Assembly: GCF_019175385.1 (NCBI RefSeq)
Contig: NC_083341.1
Coordinates: forward strand, 22,700,203-22,764,202
From: Lycium barbarum
Lineage: Eukaryota; Streptophyta; Magnoliopsida; Solanales; Solanaceae
Direction of reading: 5' to 3'
Length of the DNA: 64,000 nt
Positions 46,020-59,677 of the stretch are shown here, in pieces (positions within the stretch are counted from its first letter, which is position 1; the number at the start of each line of letters is the position of its first letter). The notes below the pieces were generated by a model. It ran no database searches. It was not told the origin of the DNA and saw nothing but the letters and a program-made list of their open reading frames with translations. The translations under genes and the position numbers were made by a program.

Positions 46020-46788
46020 AAGTTTATTTTACTATGATTTTGCGTTTTAGTACGTCACCTCTATGGAGGACTTTCAGGAACGGAGCAAGACGATCGATTT
46101 TATAGAGCTACGGTAGGGATAAATCAAAGCTTTTGCTCTATCGGCATTAGGCAAGGACAACCCTCGACTCATGAGCTAGATAAAAAAAAGGAAAAACCTA
46201 TGGAATTGGTTAACCTAGCTAATGGATGAGTGTATACATTGAAATTTTACCAGATTTTAAATAGGATTTTACAAGACGAGACCAATCCATCTTTAAATTC
46301 TAAGGTTCGTTAGGATTTTTTGGAGGCTACTCTACCCTATACCCTAGCTCACGTCTATATATATATATAAAGGGAAACATTCCCTTGAAAAAGCATCTCG
46401 AATATCTCATAATTAACTCATAGGTATTTACAAAGAGATCAAGATCTTAAATATCCCATAAATTCTTGGGTATTCAAAAAGAGATCAAGATATTGTGACA
46501 AAAGGCGATTTTCCTCAAAATCAACTCAAAATATCAAAGTGTTGCCCGACATTCTTGGCGATCAAATACATCACAAGGAAGTTCAAATCATCCTACGTTC
46601 GAGAAATATGATACTAATGGCCCTCGAATCACAGAGATAATCAAGAGAGAAGAATCAAGGAAACAAACAGAATTGTACCCACATTGTTTATTAATAAAAT
46701 TATGTTTCTTCATATTAATTTTGTGATTGCAATTATTTTCCATATCGCAGATAGTTTCTTGAAAACAATGAGTGTTGTTAATCATCAT
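46020..46788. mobile_element. Probable gypsy-type LTR remnant (copy 2)
   Basis: Counterpart of 18040-18790, with the same TATA and gaattgtacccacattgttt landmarks. The minus-strand 66-codon frame at 46588-46788 lies in it and is not a gene. Confidence 0.4.
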
Positions 46789-46899
46789 ATCAGATGTGAA
46801 TTCTATAAATATGATAAGTTAATTATAAGCAAGCAATTATTATAGGTATGACATGTGTAACTTTTGAATCACTGAAGTAATAAATTGTTTGATAATGTC

Positions 46900-47227
46900 T
46901 TTGGTCAAGTTTTAACGATCAACTTATTTTGAAAAATACTCTTTGTCAAAAGTTCTTTAGAGAAAGCACTTTTGGAAAGTAAAAATTTGTGTCTGGCTAA
47001 ATAATTTGATAAATTTATTTTTGTCAATTTAGAGAAGCAATTTGTGCCAGCTAAAATGTTTTGAGAATTGCTTATGAGGAGAAGCTACATTTTTCAACTT
47101 TTAAAAAACAGTTATACTACTGGTACATTTTTTTTTCCCTTAAAAATTTGATCAAACATCTCAGCTCTCTCGAAATAAGCACTTTAAGAAAAAATTAAGC
47201 ACTTTTGGCTTCAGAAGCTTGAGCAAA
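46900..47227. mobile_element. MITE-like inverted-repeat element (copy 2)
   Basis: Counterpart of 18900-19225. Ends are tttggtcaagttttaacgat and cagaagcttgagcaaa. Confidence 0.55.
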
Positions 47228-47464
47228 CAAGTTATTTGTCGCCCAATTTTAACTTTCAACTATAAACAAAAATCCGATCACCAACATATGTACAATTATG
47301 AAAGAAAAATTGTACAATTTCCTTATCAAGGGAGTTACAATGTATAGTTTAATACAAAATCTTGGGTAAAGATCCCCTCCAGTACCAATTCCTCCGGTAC
47401 TTCTCAATGGTACTTTAGATTTAAGCCCCGTGTCATATTAAACTTTTCGTTCTTGGGAAAGAAT

Positions 47465-48344
47465 CAGATCTGGCTCCTCTCCATTATCCTTTCTCACCAT
47501 TTCGTCGAGTACACATTTAGATGAGAGACATGTGTCCTATCTAATTTTTAAAGGTCAAGATTTAATTACATTGACAAGTATTATAACCATAGTTACGTGA
47601 ATAAGTTTTGAAAAACTACTCTTCAGATTTGATATTAAAATAAATTTCCCACAAATTTTGGTACACATTAATATCATTAATTCATATTATATTTTTATAT
47701 TCAAATATTAAAATATAGAAGATGAACTTAACAACGTGTTTGTTTAGCCTGATAAAAAGTAGTCTTCGATAACATTTTGGATTTAGAAGAATATTTTCTT
47801 TTATTTCACAAAAAAGAAGAAGATAAAAGTGTATTTTTTTTAAAGAACATATTTCTTCTTTTTTTTCCCGTCAATTACAGTAGCCACCGCGCATGTGCAA
47901 CAATCAATTTCTCCTTGAATTTTAGAATTTGGGTATTTCACATTTGTAATTTTGATGCCCTCTCGCCTTTTCTTTTTCCTGTTCTTTTATTTTATGGTTT
48001 TTTTCAACATTGATAATCCTTCCCTTGTTTTGTTTCTCAACATAATATTTCAAAAATAAATTACAGAAAGTTGTTCGAACCTAAGATTAAATGTCGCATA
48101 GTTAACATTTATTAATATATAAGATGAAATTAATAATATTAATAGGTAACAAAGTCTGTGGGAATATCTTTTTCTCACCAAAGTTGGAAAGTAGTTTTCC
48201 AAAATTTATTCACTTAACTATGGTTATTATACTTGTTAGTGTAATTAAATCTTGACCTTTAAAATAAAATAGAATACATGTCTCTCATCTAGATGTGTAC
48301 TTGACGAAATGGAGAGAAAGGGTAATGGAGAGGAGTCGGATCCG
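47465..48344. mobile_element. Foldback element with long inverted repeats (copy 2)
   Basis: Counterpart of 19463-20332. The left tip has changed to cagatctggctcctctccat while the right tip keeps gagtcggatccg. Confidence 0.65.
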
Positions 48345-48411
48345 ATCAGCATCTTTCTTTTTATGTTTGGTCTTTCTTCGTTACATCGTCTCAACTTCTT
48401 ACTCCCTCCGT

Positions 48412-48671
48412 TTCTAATTATTTGTCGTGATTACTAAAAATAGTTGTCTCAAACTATTTGTCATTTTAAAAGTTCAAGGAACAATTAATTTTTTTTTCTC
48501 CATTTTACCTCTATCTCCATAAATAGAGATATATACATAAATAGAGTAAACATTTAATGGGAAGAAATTATAACTTAGAAATAAATAAGGGTAAAGTTAG
48601 TCAAATATCCCCTAATTAATATTTCTTAAGGGGCGTATAAAAAAAACGACAAATAATTTGAGACGGGGGAG
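48412..48671. mobile_element. Stowaway-type MITE (copy 2)
   Basis: Ends are ctccctccgtttctaattat and its inverted partner gacaaataatttgagacggg plus ggag, flanked by TA. It is 10 bp shorter than 20395-20664. Confidence 0.85.
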
Positions 48672-49587
48672 TATGTCCCAAACATCTCTCTCACCCTCAG
48701 CTGCAGCTACAGAAGAAGGCTAAGGAGCATTTTCAACAAATGGAAGCAACAAATTTTCCAATGGCTTCCATTTGCGTTTTAAATTACATTAATTCTATTT
48801 ATTCCAGCAAAACTAAACTCATTATTTGATTTATCCAACAGTAAAAAATAGATTATTTTAGTTTCTCCAAAGAAAATAAGTAGGGTTTTTACGGTGGAAT
48901 TGGGTACAAGAAAATGATTGTGCATAATTCAGAAAAGTTGCTCTCTGGACGGAGAGAAAGAAATGGAATGATAAAAGTTCTTTGTTGAGGAATTATTCGT
49001 GGTTTGTGTATTCTGAGAGAAAATGAGTTTTACGAGATGGGTAAATTGCAAAAGATGCAATTAAAATTTTATAAGAGTACGTGGCAGCAATCAAGACTTG
49101 CATTGAGATGTACTGGAGGTGGTGATCCAAACCCCAAAATCTTAGTAAGCACACGCATATCGTAAATGCTCTGGATAGGGTTTCAATTTTTTTTTTCCTT
49201 TGCACATGCACCTTACGAAAATAGTGGATCGCTGAAGCAAGTCAGCACATTAAAATTAGGATTTTTTAATCCTTGTATCTAAGCAGATTTAAGTATGTGA
49301 TTTCAATTCCTCAACCTAATGGACGTTATAATAGCTTTTGATATGTTCCCTTTTTCTTCTCTTTCAGAATTAGACTATCATGCTTAGCTTATATACTAAT
49401 AAATATCTCATCCCTCATTCTTTTAGCTGCTATAAAACAGAGTTAGTGATCAGCGAAGAACGTAAGGTTGTGTTTGACTCTTGAGCAGAGGCAGAATCAG
49501 AATTTTAAATTTATGAGTTCAATTTTTTTTTTTTTTTTTTAAGTTACTGGATTCTAAATTAATATTTTGAATTTCTCAAGACAAGTA
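48672..49587. other. Anonymous duplicated DNA between two MITEs (copy 2)
   Basis: Counterpart of 20667-21594. No gene is supported. Confidence 0.5.
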
Positions 49588-49843
49588 CTCCCTATGTTTC
49601 AATTTATATGAACCTATTACTATTTGTGGAGTCTATGAGGTGGTTTTTTGACCATGATTTCCTTACATTTTTTCCAAATTATTTGAATTATAAATTATCA
49701 TTACTTATAGTACTTTTTATGTAATTTCTAAATATGTAAGTTTTATGTTTACAAACTTGATAAATCTATGTCAAATTATGGTCAAAGTTATAAAGTTTGA
49801 CCCATATACTCCGAAAAGATTCACATAAATTGAAAGGAAGGAG
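49588..49843. mobile_element. Complete Stowaway-type MITE
   Basis: The left end ctccctatgtttcaatttat plus atgaacc pairs with the right end gattcacataaattgaaagg plus aaggag. The copy 1 counterpart is cut at 21707. Confidence 0.75.
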
Positions 49844-50760
49844 CATATAATTTAAACCAAAATTACTAAATTTTACCGACCCTGCTTTCTACACTCTAGC
49901 TCTGATCCGCCCTTGCTCTTGAGTTGTTGCCCAGAAAGAATAGTATTTGGATAAAACACTAACGAAGCTCACATCTACACTTCTAAAGGGGAAAAGAAAA
50001 GACCACAGTTCCATTAGTGCTGCAAATATTTGCCTTTTGTATTTTCATTTGGAAAAGGAGAAGAAGATACCCTTCATCAAGTCCTTTCCCCTGCCCGTAA
50101 TTGTCTTTATTGTTTTATTTCATTTTTTCTAGCGGAATAGATAAAGAAAATAAAATTTGAAAAGTTAACACTGTTAGCTTAAGGGAAAAAGTAGCAAATT
50201 TTATTTAATTAAAAGTTAAATGTACTTAGTTAAATAATATATGCATTAAAAAAGGAATAACACGATAACACATGCATTAAAATTGTTATTTTTCCAATAT
50301 ATAATATATAGCATATGTAACCTAACAGTTTCCTTTGCCTTGTTTTCTTAGGAGGCTTCAAGTAGTGTTGTATGAGTCGACTTAGCCTTTCTACTAGTAG
50401 TATCAATCAATTGCCCAAATTTAAGGGACTTTAGCCCGCAAACCTCAGCTTTAGCCTTAGTTTAGTCTACGTCGCTACACATGCACATGTAGTTGCATGG
50501 TAATGAACACAATTATCTGAATACCAATCTGATCGTCACAAAAAACTTCCAAAAATATTTGACATCCAAAAATAAATCACATAACATTTATAGCTCAAAA
50601 TATCTATTTTTATCACATCATGGTGATGTTCATAGCCAATCTAACTCATTCGAATGAAGTCAAATGCAAAATATTTCTCAAATCCATGACAAAGCATTTA
50701 TTGAATGAGAAATAACTTTAAGAGTAATCAAGCAAGTGCTATTCCAAGTTTTTGTTTGGT
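49844..50760. other. Anonymous intergenic DNA absent from copy 1
   Basis: I see no gene, repeat array or transposon ends. It is the first part of the 7.7 kb lost from copy 1. Confidence 0.5.
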
Positions 50761-51455
50761 GTTTTTTTTTTTTTTTTTTAATTGTTTTAAGCCGGTCATC
50801 CTCTGATCAATGATCATAGAATGCTGGGGTTTGACATGACCCCTACCTTGTATATTTCATAAAACCAACAATAGAAATGGAGGGGTACAAGGACTAAAAC
50901 CTCCAGAAATACATAAGGTTGAGCGAACAACATGTCAAGAAATAACTTGAAGGGGACAAACAACTCATTGTACAAAATATGAAGCCCTTCATGTTTATGT
51001 AGAAGATTCTAACTAACAAGAAAAATAGCTTTATCCACTTTGCTCATTAGGCTTGGAAGCTGCCAAGTATCCATGTAGAATGAACCTTTGATATTTCCAG
51101 GAAGTTGAGAAGGAGATGTGTATCGAATGGAGTTAGCACTGCCTGCTGCATTTTTGGCCAGCAAATCAACAGCTTGGTTTGCTTCACTGTAACAGTGGGT
51201 GACATCAACATCTGCCTGATCCATGGCTTTGACAGAGTTTAGGATGATCTGTTTTAGCCTGAGACTGTTGTTATCCCTAGCCTTGTGTGCATATTGACTA
51301 TGATTTGAGAATCTAGTTCGAGGTGAAATTCTCTTTATCTAAGTTGTAAACACTGTTGTATTCCTTCAAGAGTTGCCATAGCTTCAGCAATGTTATGAGA
51401 ACTGCACTGAATTGAATTGGAGAAAGCAGCTACCATTTCTCCAGTGCAAGTTTGT
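50761..51455 (-). mobile_element. L1-type LINE 3' fragment with RNase H remnant
   Basis: A T-run at 50762-50779 is the poly(A) tail of a minus-strand element. A 3' untranslated region follows, then a degenerate plant-type RNase H (RVT_3) domain at 51455-51009. Readable parts are GEMVAAFSNSIQCSSHNIAE, EAMATLEGIQQCLQL and, in the open end, VDVTHCYSEANQAVDLLAKN. Two or three stops interrupt it. An RNase H domain at the C-terminus of ORF2 is typical of many plant L1 LINEs. The 5' side is cut by a gypsy LTR fragment starting at 51453. Confidence 0.7.
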
Positions 51456-51645
51456 CACGCCTCGAACCACGGTCTGGGCGTAACACGACACTCAATGCCT
51501 GACTGCATGTGATCGAGCGAATCACATGGCTGGCTGAATCAATGTGGGACATATACTGATGCGGATTACAAGTTAAATCATGAAAAGCCTGAATAAACCA
51601 TGTGACATCATAATAATACTAAAAAATACTGTTTTAGAACATAAG
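51453..51645 (-). mobile_element. Gypsy LTR fragment (terminal ~190 bp)
   Basis: It begins TGTCACGCCTCGAACCACGG, the inverse of a chromovirus-type LTR end. It continues with typical cgtaacacgacactcaatgc sequence and is then replaced by the start of another LTR. Confidence 0.5.
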
Positions 51646-54600
51646 TGCTTTTGACACCTAATTTTTTTACCTCCCATAATGTATTTTAATTACCTGGAGT
51701 CCTTGGATATCAAACGGAGTGAAATGTATACTTTTTTTTTTACAAGTCAAAATGATTTTATAAAATTATTTCGATAATATTTTGCCATTTCATTTGGCAA
51801 AATAACTTAAATAATATTATAAATATTTATAAATTAATTTACACATTTTTATAATTACTATGGAACATTTCCTAAATTTAATCAAGAAGATAATTTAAAA
51901 TAATTATTCATTTAATTGTTAAAATTATCAGAAAATCAATTAGCAAGCATTTTACTCCGTTTAATTCAAGAAATCTGATTGATTAAATGAATTAATCATT
52001 TTTGCCCCTCGATTCTTAATTTTGCATATCCAATTTGCATTTGTGCAATTATTTTGGGAGTTAATCATAATTCATCAAGTGTTTAATTATGGGTCATTTC
52101 ATAAATTGCTTACTACATGGTTAATTAGGGCTATGATTGAAATAATCAATTTGTTGGGTAATTCTGGCCTTAATTGAAATAGCCAATTTCCATGGTTTAA
52201 GTCAATTGAGGTCATTGAAAGATTAACCATTGATTGGTTGATTAGATTAAATGTGGCCATAAATGAAACAACCAATTTCATTGTTTAAGTCAATTAGGGT
52301 CATAATTGCAAATTAGGCCTTTTCACATAACTAGTCATGCCCTTAAATCAATCAAGTGGGCAAGTTAAATAATTATGGCCACAATTGAAATAGCCAATCT
52401 TATGGTTTGAATTCAATAAAGGCTATGATTGCAGACTTGAATTTATTACATAATTAGCCGTGTCTTAGTTCTGGCAATTGGTTAACTATGTTTAAATTAA
52501 TTAGTCTTCCATTAATTTTGGTCATTTACCTTAACAGTGTTAAAACCATCCCATATATATACGAGTATATACACAGATATACATGGGTATACATGTATAT
52601 CATGTATATACATATAAATATATACATTGCCCCCTTATTTTCTCTTTAAACTTGGCCAGGCCCAATCCAATGGACTGAGACCCTACCCATCCATGCATTA
52701 AAGGGGTGAACCCTTCTTTTCTTTTCCATTCCTACCAAACGACCCCTTATTGTATAGAAGGGTTTCTCTCAAAGAAAACCCTAAGCGCCGCTCATTCCTT
52801 TTTCTCTTTCCTCTGTCATCGATGCCATTTTTGGCAATGGGTCAGGTGTACATCACTTTTCCCAGGTCTGGCATGGCCGAATGGAGTAAGCATTTAATGC
52901 TCCGTCCTCTCTCCACCAAGCCTCACCCCAAACACGGTATAATACTCGAATTTGCTTTCCTTTTCGCGTTGTTAACGGTCATCTGCCTGAAAATCTTTAC
53001 CTATTTTTGCTTGCATTTGATTTGAATACCGGGTTTTCATTGGTTCATGAAGAATCGAGTGGACTGACCCAATTCTAGGTCGATTCTAACCCTTGATATG
53101 TTAGTATGAGTAAATCGTGACCTTTGATTGTTGAAACAAAGGCTTATTCTCTGAATTTTGCACATATCAACATCGGTTGAGATTAGGTTTGTTCTCAATT
53201 TAGGGGTTCTATATAAAGAACCCCCAAATCACGTTTTTTAACGGGGACACACATAATATCTCTCATATTCATAAAAATAAAAAATACTTAGGGTTTCTAG
53301 CATTTTGCTTAAGATCTTTAATTTTTTCGATTAGTTTAAGTTGTAAAAGTTTTGTTCTTGTTTTTCGGAGTGTGTGGCTGATTGTTGGAGTGGAGAAGAA
53401 GGATTTTCAAGTCCAATCTCGCCCAAGGCTGCACCTAGGAAAGGTAATCTTCTTTCCTTCTTTTCATTTTTGCATTTTTAGCATTTGTTTGGTGTTATTG
53501 TTGTGAGTTATGTGTTTAGTTTTGTTTTAGTTAAGTATAGTATGTGGTTAGTTTATAATCCTGTTGATTAGTTTATGTTTGTTAGTTTACTATCCTACTC
53601 TAGTTTGATTATGTGACTAAGTATATGCTGTTAGTTCATAATCCTACTGTGATTAGTATGTTTTTTTAGTTTATAATCCTGTTAATCATGTAATTAGTAT
53701 ATATTGTTAGTTCAATGCTCTATCTTAAGTATATGATTAGTTCATGATCCTGTTTTAGTGATCAATCCCACCTTAGTTGATTGCGTGTTTAGTAAAATGT
53801 TTAAATTTTGCTTTGATTAACTATCTGATTGGTCCAACATGTATAATCTGTTTGTCATGTGAAGATATGTGATCAGTTTACATTTTAGTAATTTGTGAAT
53901 CATGTTTAGCTTCAGTTAATCACATTGGTTTAGTATGAATGTATGGTCTGTTGATTATGCCTAACTAATTAGTAGTTGCCTAACTATGCACATATCATAC
54001 CTAATATAAAGTAGGCCTGTTTTGACTTAAGATTCCTTCTGTTTTCTTTGTATATGATCAATCACACGTCTTAGGCAGTCCTGCTTACAAATTTTAGTTC
54101 TTTTGTGGTTAGCAGAATTTAAATTAACTTGTGAAGTTGTTGTATGAATTAAAATGCATGTCTATGGCTGCTTAAATGTGATTTGCATGTTTATAATTAT
54201 TAGTTATTCAAATTTAAGGTTTATAACTTGCTTAACTATACTGTGACCTTCATTTGGGCTAAATCATGTATCACTTGATTATACTATTTAAAAGGAATTG
54301 AGTTTCTCACATGAGCCTAGCATATGAGCATGTTCTCTATTCCATTTCACTTATATCAAGCTGCACAACCATGTCTGCATCATTAGCAAATCCATACTTA
54401 GCTTATTATGTTCCCCTTAGGGTTCTATTTGACTTATAAGTTAATGATAAAAATGTCAGTTGTATGTCAAGATTTGCATTCTCTGTTGAATTTGAACATA
54501 TTTTACTCACTACTGCATATAGTTGTTGTCCTTTAAGAATATCACATGAACCTGTTAGATGTATATTCACTAGAAGTACTTGCTTAAATCTGAAAGAATA

Positions 54601-55346
54601 TTGGTATTTGCTAGTCTCTTATGTGAAACCATGCTTACTTAGTTCTTCTCGTGACCACGTAAGAGTAAATCACTTGATATGTATGCCTATGTGTTAAGAA
54701 AAAGATTAAAAGAACTTGTCTTATAATTGGCTGCTCACATTAAACTGGTTCTGCCTAATACTTGTATCTGTAGATGTTTTACTTATGTCATACTGCATCT
54801 ATTCCCCTTCTCTTTGAGACTTTCTGTTGGTAAATCTGAGCATGATTAATGTACAACATTGACTAAGTGTGAACCCCTTTATGGGCATATGATTTTCTGA
54901 GTATTATGCTTCCTTCTACGATATTCATCTTTGTACATCTTAAGATAGTGTCATGGCATGCCAAATGGATTGGAACCTGTTTTGCCTGAATCCAAGTGTT
55001 GATTTTTGTTTGAGTATATAGGAGATATACCTAAGTATACTAGATGTATACAGTTCCAGTATACCTCTGGCATACATGAGCTTGTATATCGAAGAATACA
55101 TGAGGTGTATCATCTATGTGGCCTTAGAATTACTAATTGTGCATCATAATGGTTTAAGTTGGGCCTGGTTCTTATTGGTTTGCTTCTTTGGGGTTTTCTC
55201 CTGTATGTGTTATGAGTTGGTTTCTATTTAGGCCTCTTCTTTTGTTATTCTTTTCAAAATGAGCCCTGTTAGTTATAAAACCCTTCTTTGTTTAAATAAC
55301 TTGGGATGGACAACTTATTTTTGCATATATCAGTTGTTTGAGCATA
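51646..55346. mobile_element. Probable long gypsy LTR, 3' end missing
   Basis: The beginning, ttttgacacctaattttttt, parallels the TGTTGACACCCAATTTTGTC start of the solo LTR at 29819. The internal order is also similar: a TATA region (atataaagaaccc near 53212), then agggtttctag, then a gaaaggtaatcttctttcct-like block near 53440 and a long T-rich stretch. The usual 3' end (ggtggcgactcc...taaca) is absent, because another LTR fragment begins at 55347. Orientation would be plus strand. Frames of 60-91 codons within it look like chance. Confidence 0.45.
53530..53770. repeat. Diverged repeats of a ttagttcataatcctgtt-like unit
   Basis: At least five imperfect copies of a gttagtttataatcctgttg-like unit occur with irregular spacing of about 45-60 bp inside the long LTR. 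Confidence 0.55.
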
Positions 55347-55698
55347 TGTCATGACCCAAGTAGCCGTGAGTGGCACCCACATAAATCCCCTAGTGGGCGA
55401 ACCAAGCCTTACCCAATTATCAAACCATTTTAAACAATTATAAATTGATAACCAGAATTAAATCATAAAACTGTCTAGTCATGTCATCAATAAATAAAAG
55501 TGCAAAAATCTAACTATTACATCCCTAAAGATCCGAAAGTCATCGTACAAGGACTTTAAAACATAAATTGTCTAAGGAAATAACAACTGTCTAAAATCAC
55601 ATAAGTAATGTTTGCACTGAAAGTAGACATCAATAAGAGAAGAACATCGGAAGGCCTGGCATGGATAGAAGCTCACCCTCAATTCTGTCGGAAGCGGA
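55347..55698 (-). mobile_element. Gypsy LTR fragment, target of a later insertion
   Basis: It begins TGTCATGACCCAAGTAGCCG and continues with cacataaatcccctagtggg. This is a chromovirus-type LTR end in inverse orientation. It stops at gcgga, where the next gypsy element starts, so that element inserted into it. The other half is not found, because the far end of the inserting element is deleted. Confidence 0.55.
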
Positions 55699-57900
55699 TG
55701 TCACGCCCCAAAACCCACCTTAGACGTGACCGGCATCCGACGTCATGAACAATATCGGAAGAACCTAAAAGATGCAAGAACAACACTTGAACCCACCAGG
55801 TTCAATATTCACCTCCAATAGTTTATAAAATGAATACAATCAAATTATGATATATGAATTAAATCAGCAGAAGTCTTTAACATTATAAAACTTAATAAAC
55901 AAAACTCAACAACTACCCACAAGCATGTGTACTATGGAGCTTCTAAGATAAGAGAGTAATTGTTTGACACATCGGGACGCAGCCTGGGAAAAAACTAGAA
56001 TAGTAAATAAGTATGATAAGGGGTGTCCCATGAATGAACATGTGGGCTCACCAAGTCAGCAGCAACAACAATTCCTTCCTAAGTGTTTTGAGTATCAAGA
56101 ACCTGCTCTTCTCCGTTACCTAACATACCATAAAAAACAACAATGATATGCATGAGTACTTCGTACTCAGTGAGTGCCTTGGGGACAAAAAGTAATATGA
56201 AAATAAAGTATAATAATAGTTAAAGTAATCAGTTCTAAGGATAGTATGAAACAACGAGAAATCAGATATTTAGCTTGTGTATCTCAATAAGAATTATCAA
56301 AACTGATTATAAAGCCTTTTGTCGAGTTACAACTTTCCAATATGCTTTTTAAATTGATCATGATTATCAACAACAATTCTATAAAAGGATAAGGATATCA
56401 CACTTGCCAATACAGGCCCAAGAATTAATAGCATCGAAGGGATGACCTTAGAGGTTCCCCAAACACAGCGCACCACACCGAAATATGTAATTCTCGATGG
56501 CTATCCTTCCTCCCGAATAGCTAGGCATAAACCGCAACTCGGGTGGCGAACCCGGCAGTGGCCACTCTTCCTCCCAAATGGCTAGGCATTACCACACAAG
56601 AATACATAGTGACCACCCTTCCTCCCGAGTAGCTAGGCCAAACACAACAACATAGTTCATAGTATAAAAGCCAAATCACAATTCACCTCAAGGTAGTCAC
56701 ATCAACCATTAGCATTAAGGTTCATTATGCCATTACAAAGATACATAATTTCATAGATAATCTTGAAAACGTTTCCACTTTTTTAAACAAGATTCCATTT
56801 TCATAGTTCATTATAAAACATCAGTACCAATAATTAACCATCATTATTGATCATCTCTTATGGAAGAAAACGATTATAATTTCATATACGTATATAGAGG
56901 ATAATACAATCAAGGTTTAATGTGGGTTTGTCCCCCCACACACATCAACCATAATCAAAGCATGAAATAGAGTTCAAAAGCCTGAAAAGTTCACCTTTTT
57001 ATTCAATGAAGAACTTTTAAAAGGTCTATACATTCAAAACAAGGTTTCCAAAAGAGACATACCTTAATTATGCTTTACGTATCTTAACAATTCACCTTCT
57101 TAGCGAAGAACACCCAAAACCCTAGCTTTGAATCACTTGGGTAGGATTTACCTTGGAAATCCTATGCTTTGTCGAAGAATCATGTTACTAATCATGAATA
57201 ATTGTTGGAATTACTTAGGAATCGTTAGAGCGATCTTACCTTGACGTGGGAGGATGAGGAGAGGAGGAAAGCGGCTGCTTAGGGCTTTAGAATGAAGTTG
57301 TAATGTCTAATAACTGAAATTTCTAGTTAAGTGTTGAATTTATAGCATGGGGCATTTTGGACTCCCTGGCTCGCCGAGCGCGGTCTATGGCTTGCCCCTG
57401 CCTCGCTTTGGGGCGAGCTCGGCGAGCTCCCTTGTCCGTTTTACACTTAGAAAATTTTCATGAATTTTTCCCACTTTTGGAACCCTACCTCACTGAGCGC
57501 GGTCCAAGGCGAGCCCTTGCCTCGCTTTGGGGCGAGCTCGGGGAGCTCCTCTGTCACTTTTACACTCAGTCGACAGCGTTTAGTAAAATTAGCATAACTT
57601 CTAGCACAGAGCTCCGTTCGGGCTCTACAATATACCTTTTGAAATCTATTTCAAAGGGATACAACTTTCATGTTTTAAGTTTTCTCAAATTCGTAACATA
57701 ATTTCACGAAAATGGCCTAGAAGACAGACCTACCGAAACTTAGGCGAGTTTAAGAGCCCTTAAGAACTTCACTAGTTGGTTTGACTTCAAAAAAACTACC
57801 TTCCACCCGAATTCATCTCAAACAGATTCATATTGATAGAATATCATCTTAACACTAGTTTTACACATTCACACCTAATCCAAATTTACGAGGTGTTACA
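55699..57900 (-). repeat. 3' LTR of the gypsy element (2202 bp)
   Basis: This is a complete LTR with TG...CA ends, closely matching 23960-26192. It includes the paired GC-rich blocks at 57365-57550. Confidence 0.85.
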
Positions 57901-58262
57901 TTATCCCTTCCTTAGGATCATTCGTCCGCAAATGAAAGTCATGGCCTAAGATTTTTCACTAAACCTCAAATTTCATAATTTCTAGATTTCTTTAGTGAAG
58001 AGGATCATTCTCTGAGATGACATATGACAAACCACATAATGATCATTCAATCCTAAACACATGGACGAGGGATCCATTCCTCTAATCTAAACTTTCACAG
58101 GGAATACACAATCGAAAGGTTCAACACATACCTGCAGTAGGGAATAAATGAAGGTAACACAGCTTGAGTGACACTACAACAACTAGATATAACTATGCCC
58201 CTTTGAGTTCATCCCGTAAGTCTTAAGATACGACATAAGCCTACTTTGAGGTTTTAGCAATA

Positions 58263-58739
58263 TCACTTTTTCACTCTATAACGGGTCCACCAGGAAAATT
58301 GAAGCCTAACTATTTCTGATTGGCAATCCAGAGTTTCATAACACGCAGAAGGCCAGTATATTCCCCTAATCACATCAAGGTTTGCTATTTTTAATTCAAA
58401 CACATCAAAAGTAGTCTCACGAACCTTAACTACAATGACACAGTCTCTATATATTCTAGAAGTGATAACAAGGACACTACTAGGGGTAATCATAGAAGAA
58501 AAGAAATTTCCAACAATTGTTCGGGTTCCCTACCAAAATCAAGGGTAAAGTACGAAGTCACATAAGAAAGATTTCGAACCTAGATCGATCGACGAATACG
58601 CATCAAGAGAACAAATAGTGAGAATACCTGTGACCACAACATCTGAGGCTTCAGCAACTTCCATACGAGCCAATTTATGAAGTCGAGCTTTCTTTGTACT
58701 AAATGACCCCGGAAAGACAAAAATACAACTAACACCCAA
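58263..58739 (-). pseudogene. Gypsy aspartic protease remnant (copy 2)
   Basis: 58739-58539 contains EASDVVVTGILTICSLDAYS followed by IDLGS. 58493-58263 contains IYRDCVIVVKVRETTFDVFE and CYETLDCQSEIVRL. It is somewhat closer to the family pattern than the copy 1 remnant (TGIL and IDLGS rather than IGIL and INLGS), but it is still split by frame changes and lacks the catalytic-site proline. Confidence 0.7.
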
Positions 58740-59677
58740 ATAAGAACAACATAGTCCTCACGGGGATTCTAAGGACTAGAACACTCAAGTCTCAAAACGA
58801 AGTAAAGGGGGTTTCTACCTTCATCTCACTTTCCCAAGAGTTAGATACTCAAAGGTTCAACACGTGTATGCTTTGACTAGGAAGCGCACAATATATCAAT
58901 CTAGACAATTTACTCCGACAAGGAGGCTAATTCAACAACACATGATTCAAGCTTAACTTACCTCATTCCAAAACTGAAAATAGCAAATTAAAGCCTAAAT
59001 CAACTACATCATCTTCTTAAATTATTATTCCACAAGCGGTTGTTTTCGAGTTTCAAGCCTAAAATAGAGTTCTTCCACTAAACATCAAAATAGTACAGAT
59101 CTTTTAACCCAATAAGAATATAACCTCAATGTACGATAATTCTTAATTCACTACAAGAGAACCTCAATTGTTCCCTTTACCCTAACCTTCAGTACTTGAA
59201 ATATATCAAACCTTAATTATTCCTTTTAGCGTAACAATATTTCGGCAGAGTTTTCCCTATAACCAGGACTACTTTTGTTTTTATACCTGCCTCAATTTAT
59301 CAACTACCAAACCCTACAATGACCATATCCACAGAGCTCCTACAATACAATTTCTGCGACTTTGTACCATCCATCAAATTACATATCATAACAATGTGCA
59401 CTCCGTAACACCATTGTTCACTTGGTTAGCATCAGTAACATGAGTTAAAGTTATCTCTATAAAGCACGAGTAACAAACACGTCAGAATGATCCTAAAAGA
59501 AGTTCAAGCTCTATAGCACAATCTAGAATCAAGAAGAATGAGAAACACCTAAAATGTCTTGGTAGTCATTCATCTATACAGGTGGCCAGTTCGTATGAAG
59601 AAAACTTCACTAGACACATCTCCACAGACACAGACACATCTTAGGACACGTATCAGCCTAGGCTCTGAAACCAAGCT

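Noticed and set aside
52706..53025. Overlapping 63- and 91-codon frames near 52.7-53.0 kb considered as an exon
   Set aside because: They sit upstream of the TATA region of a probable long gypsy LTR, have no domain and no clear splice context.
57357..57701. 114-codon plus-strand frame with a conserved relative at 25649-25927
   Set aside because: It lies wholly in the gypsy LTR over the GC-rich repeats. Conservation reflects LTR identity, and it runs antisense to the element.
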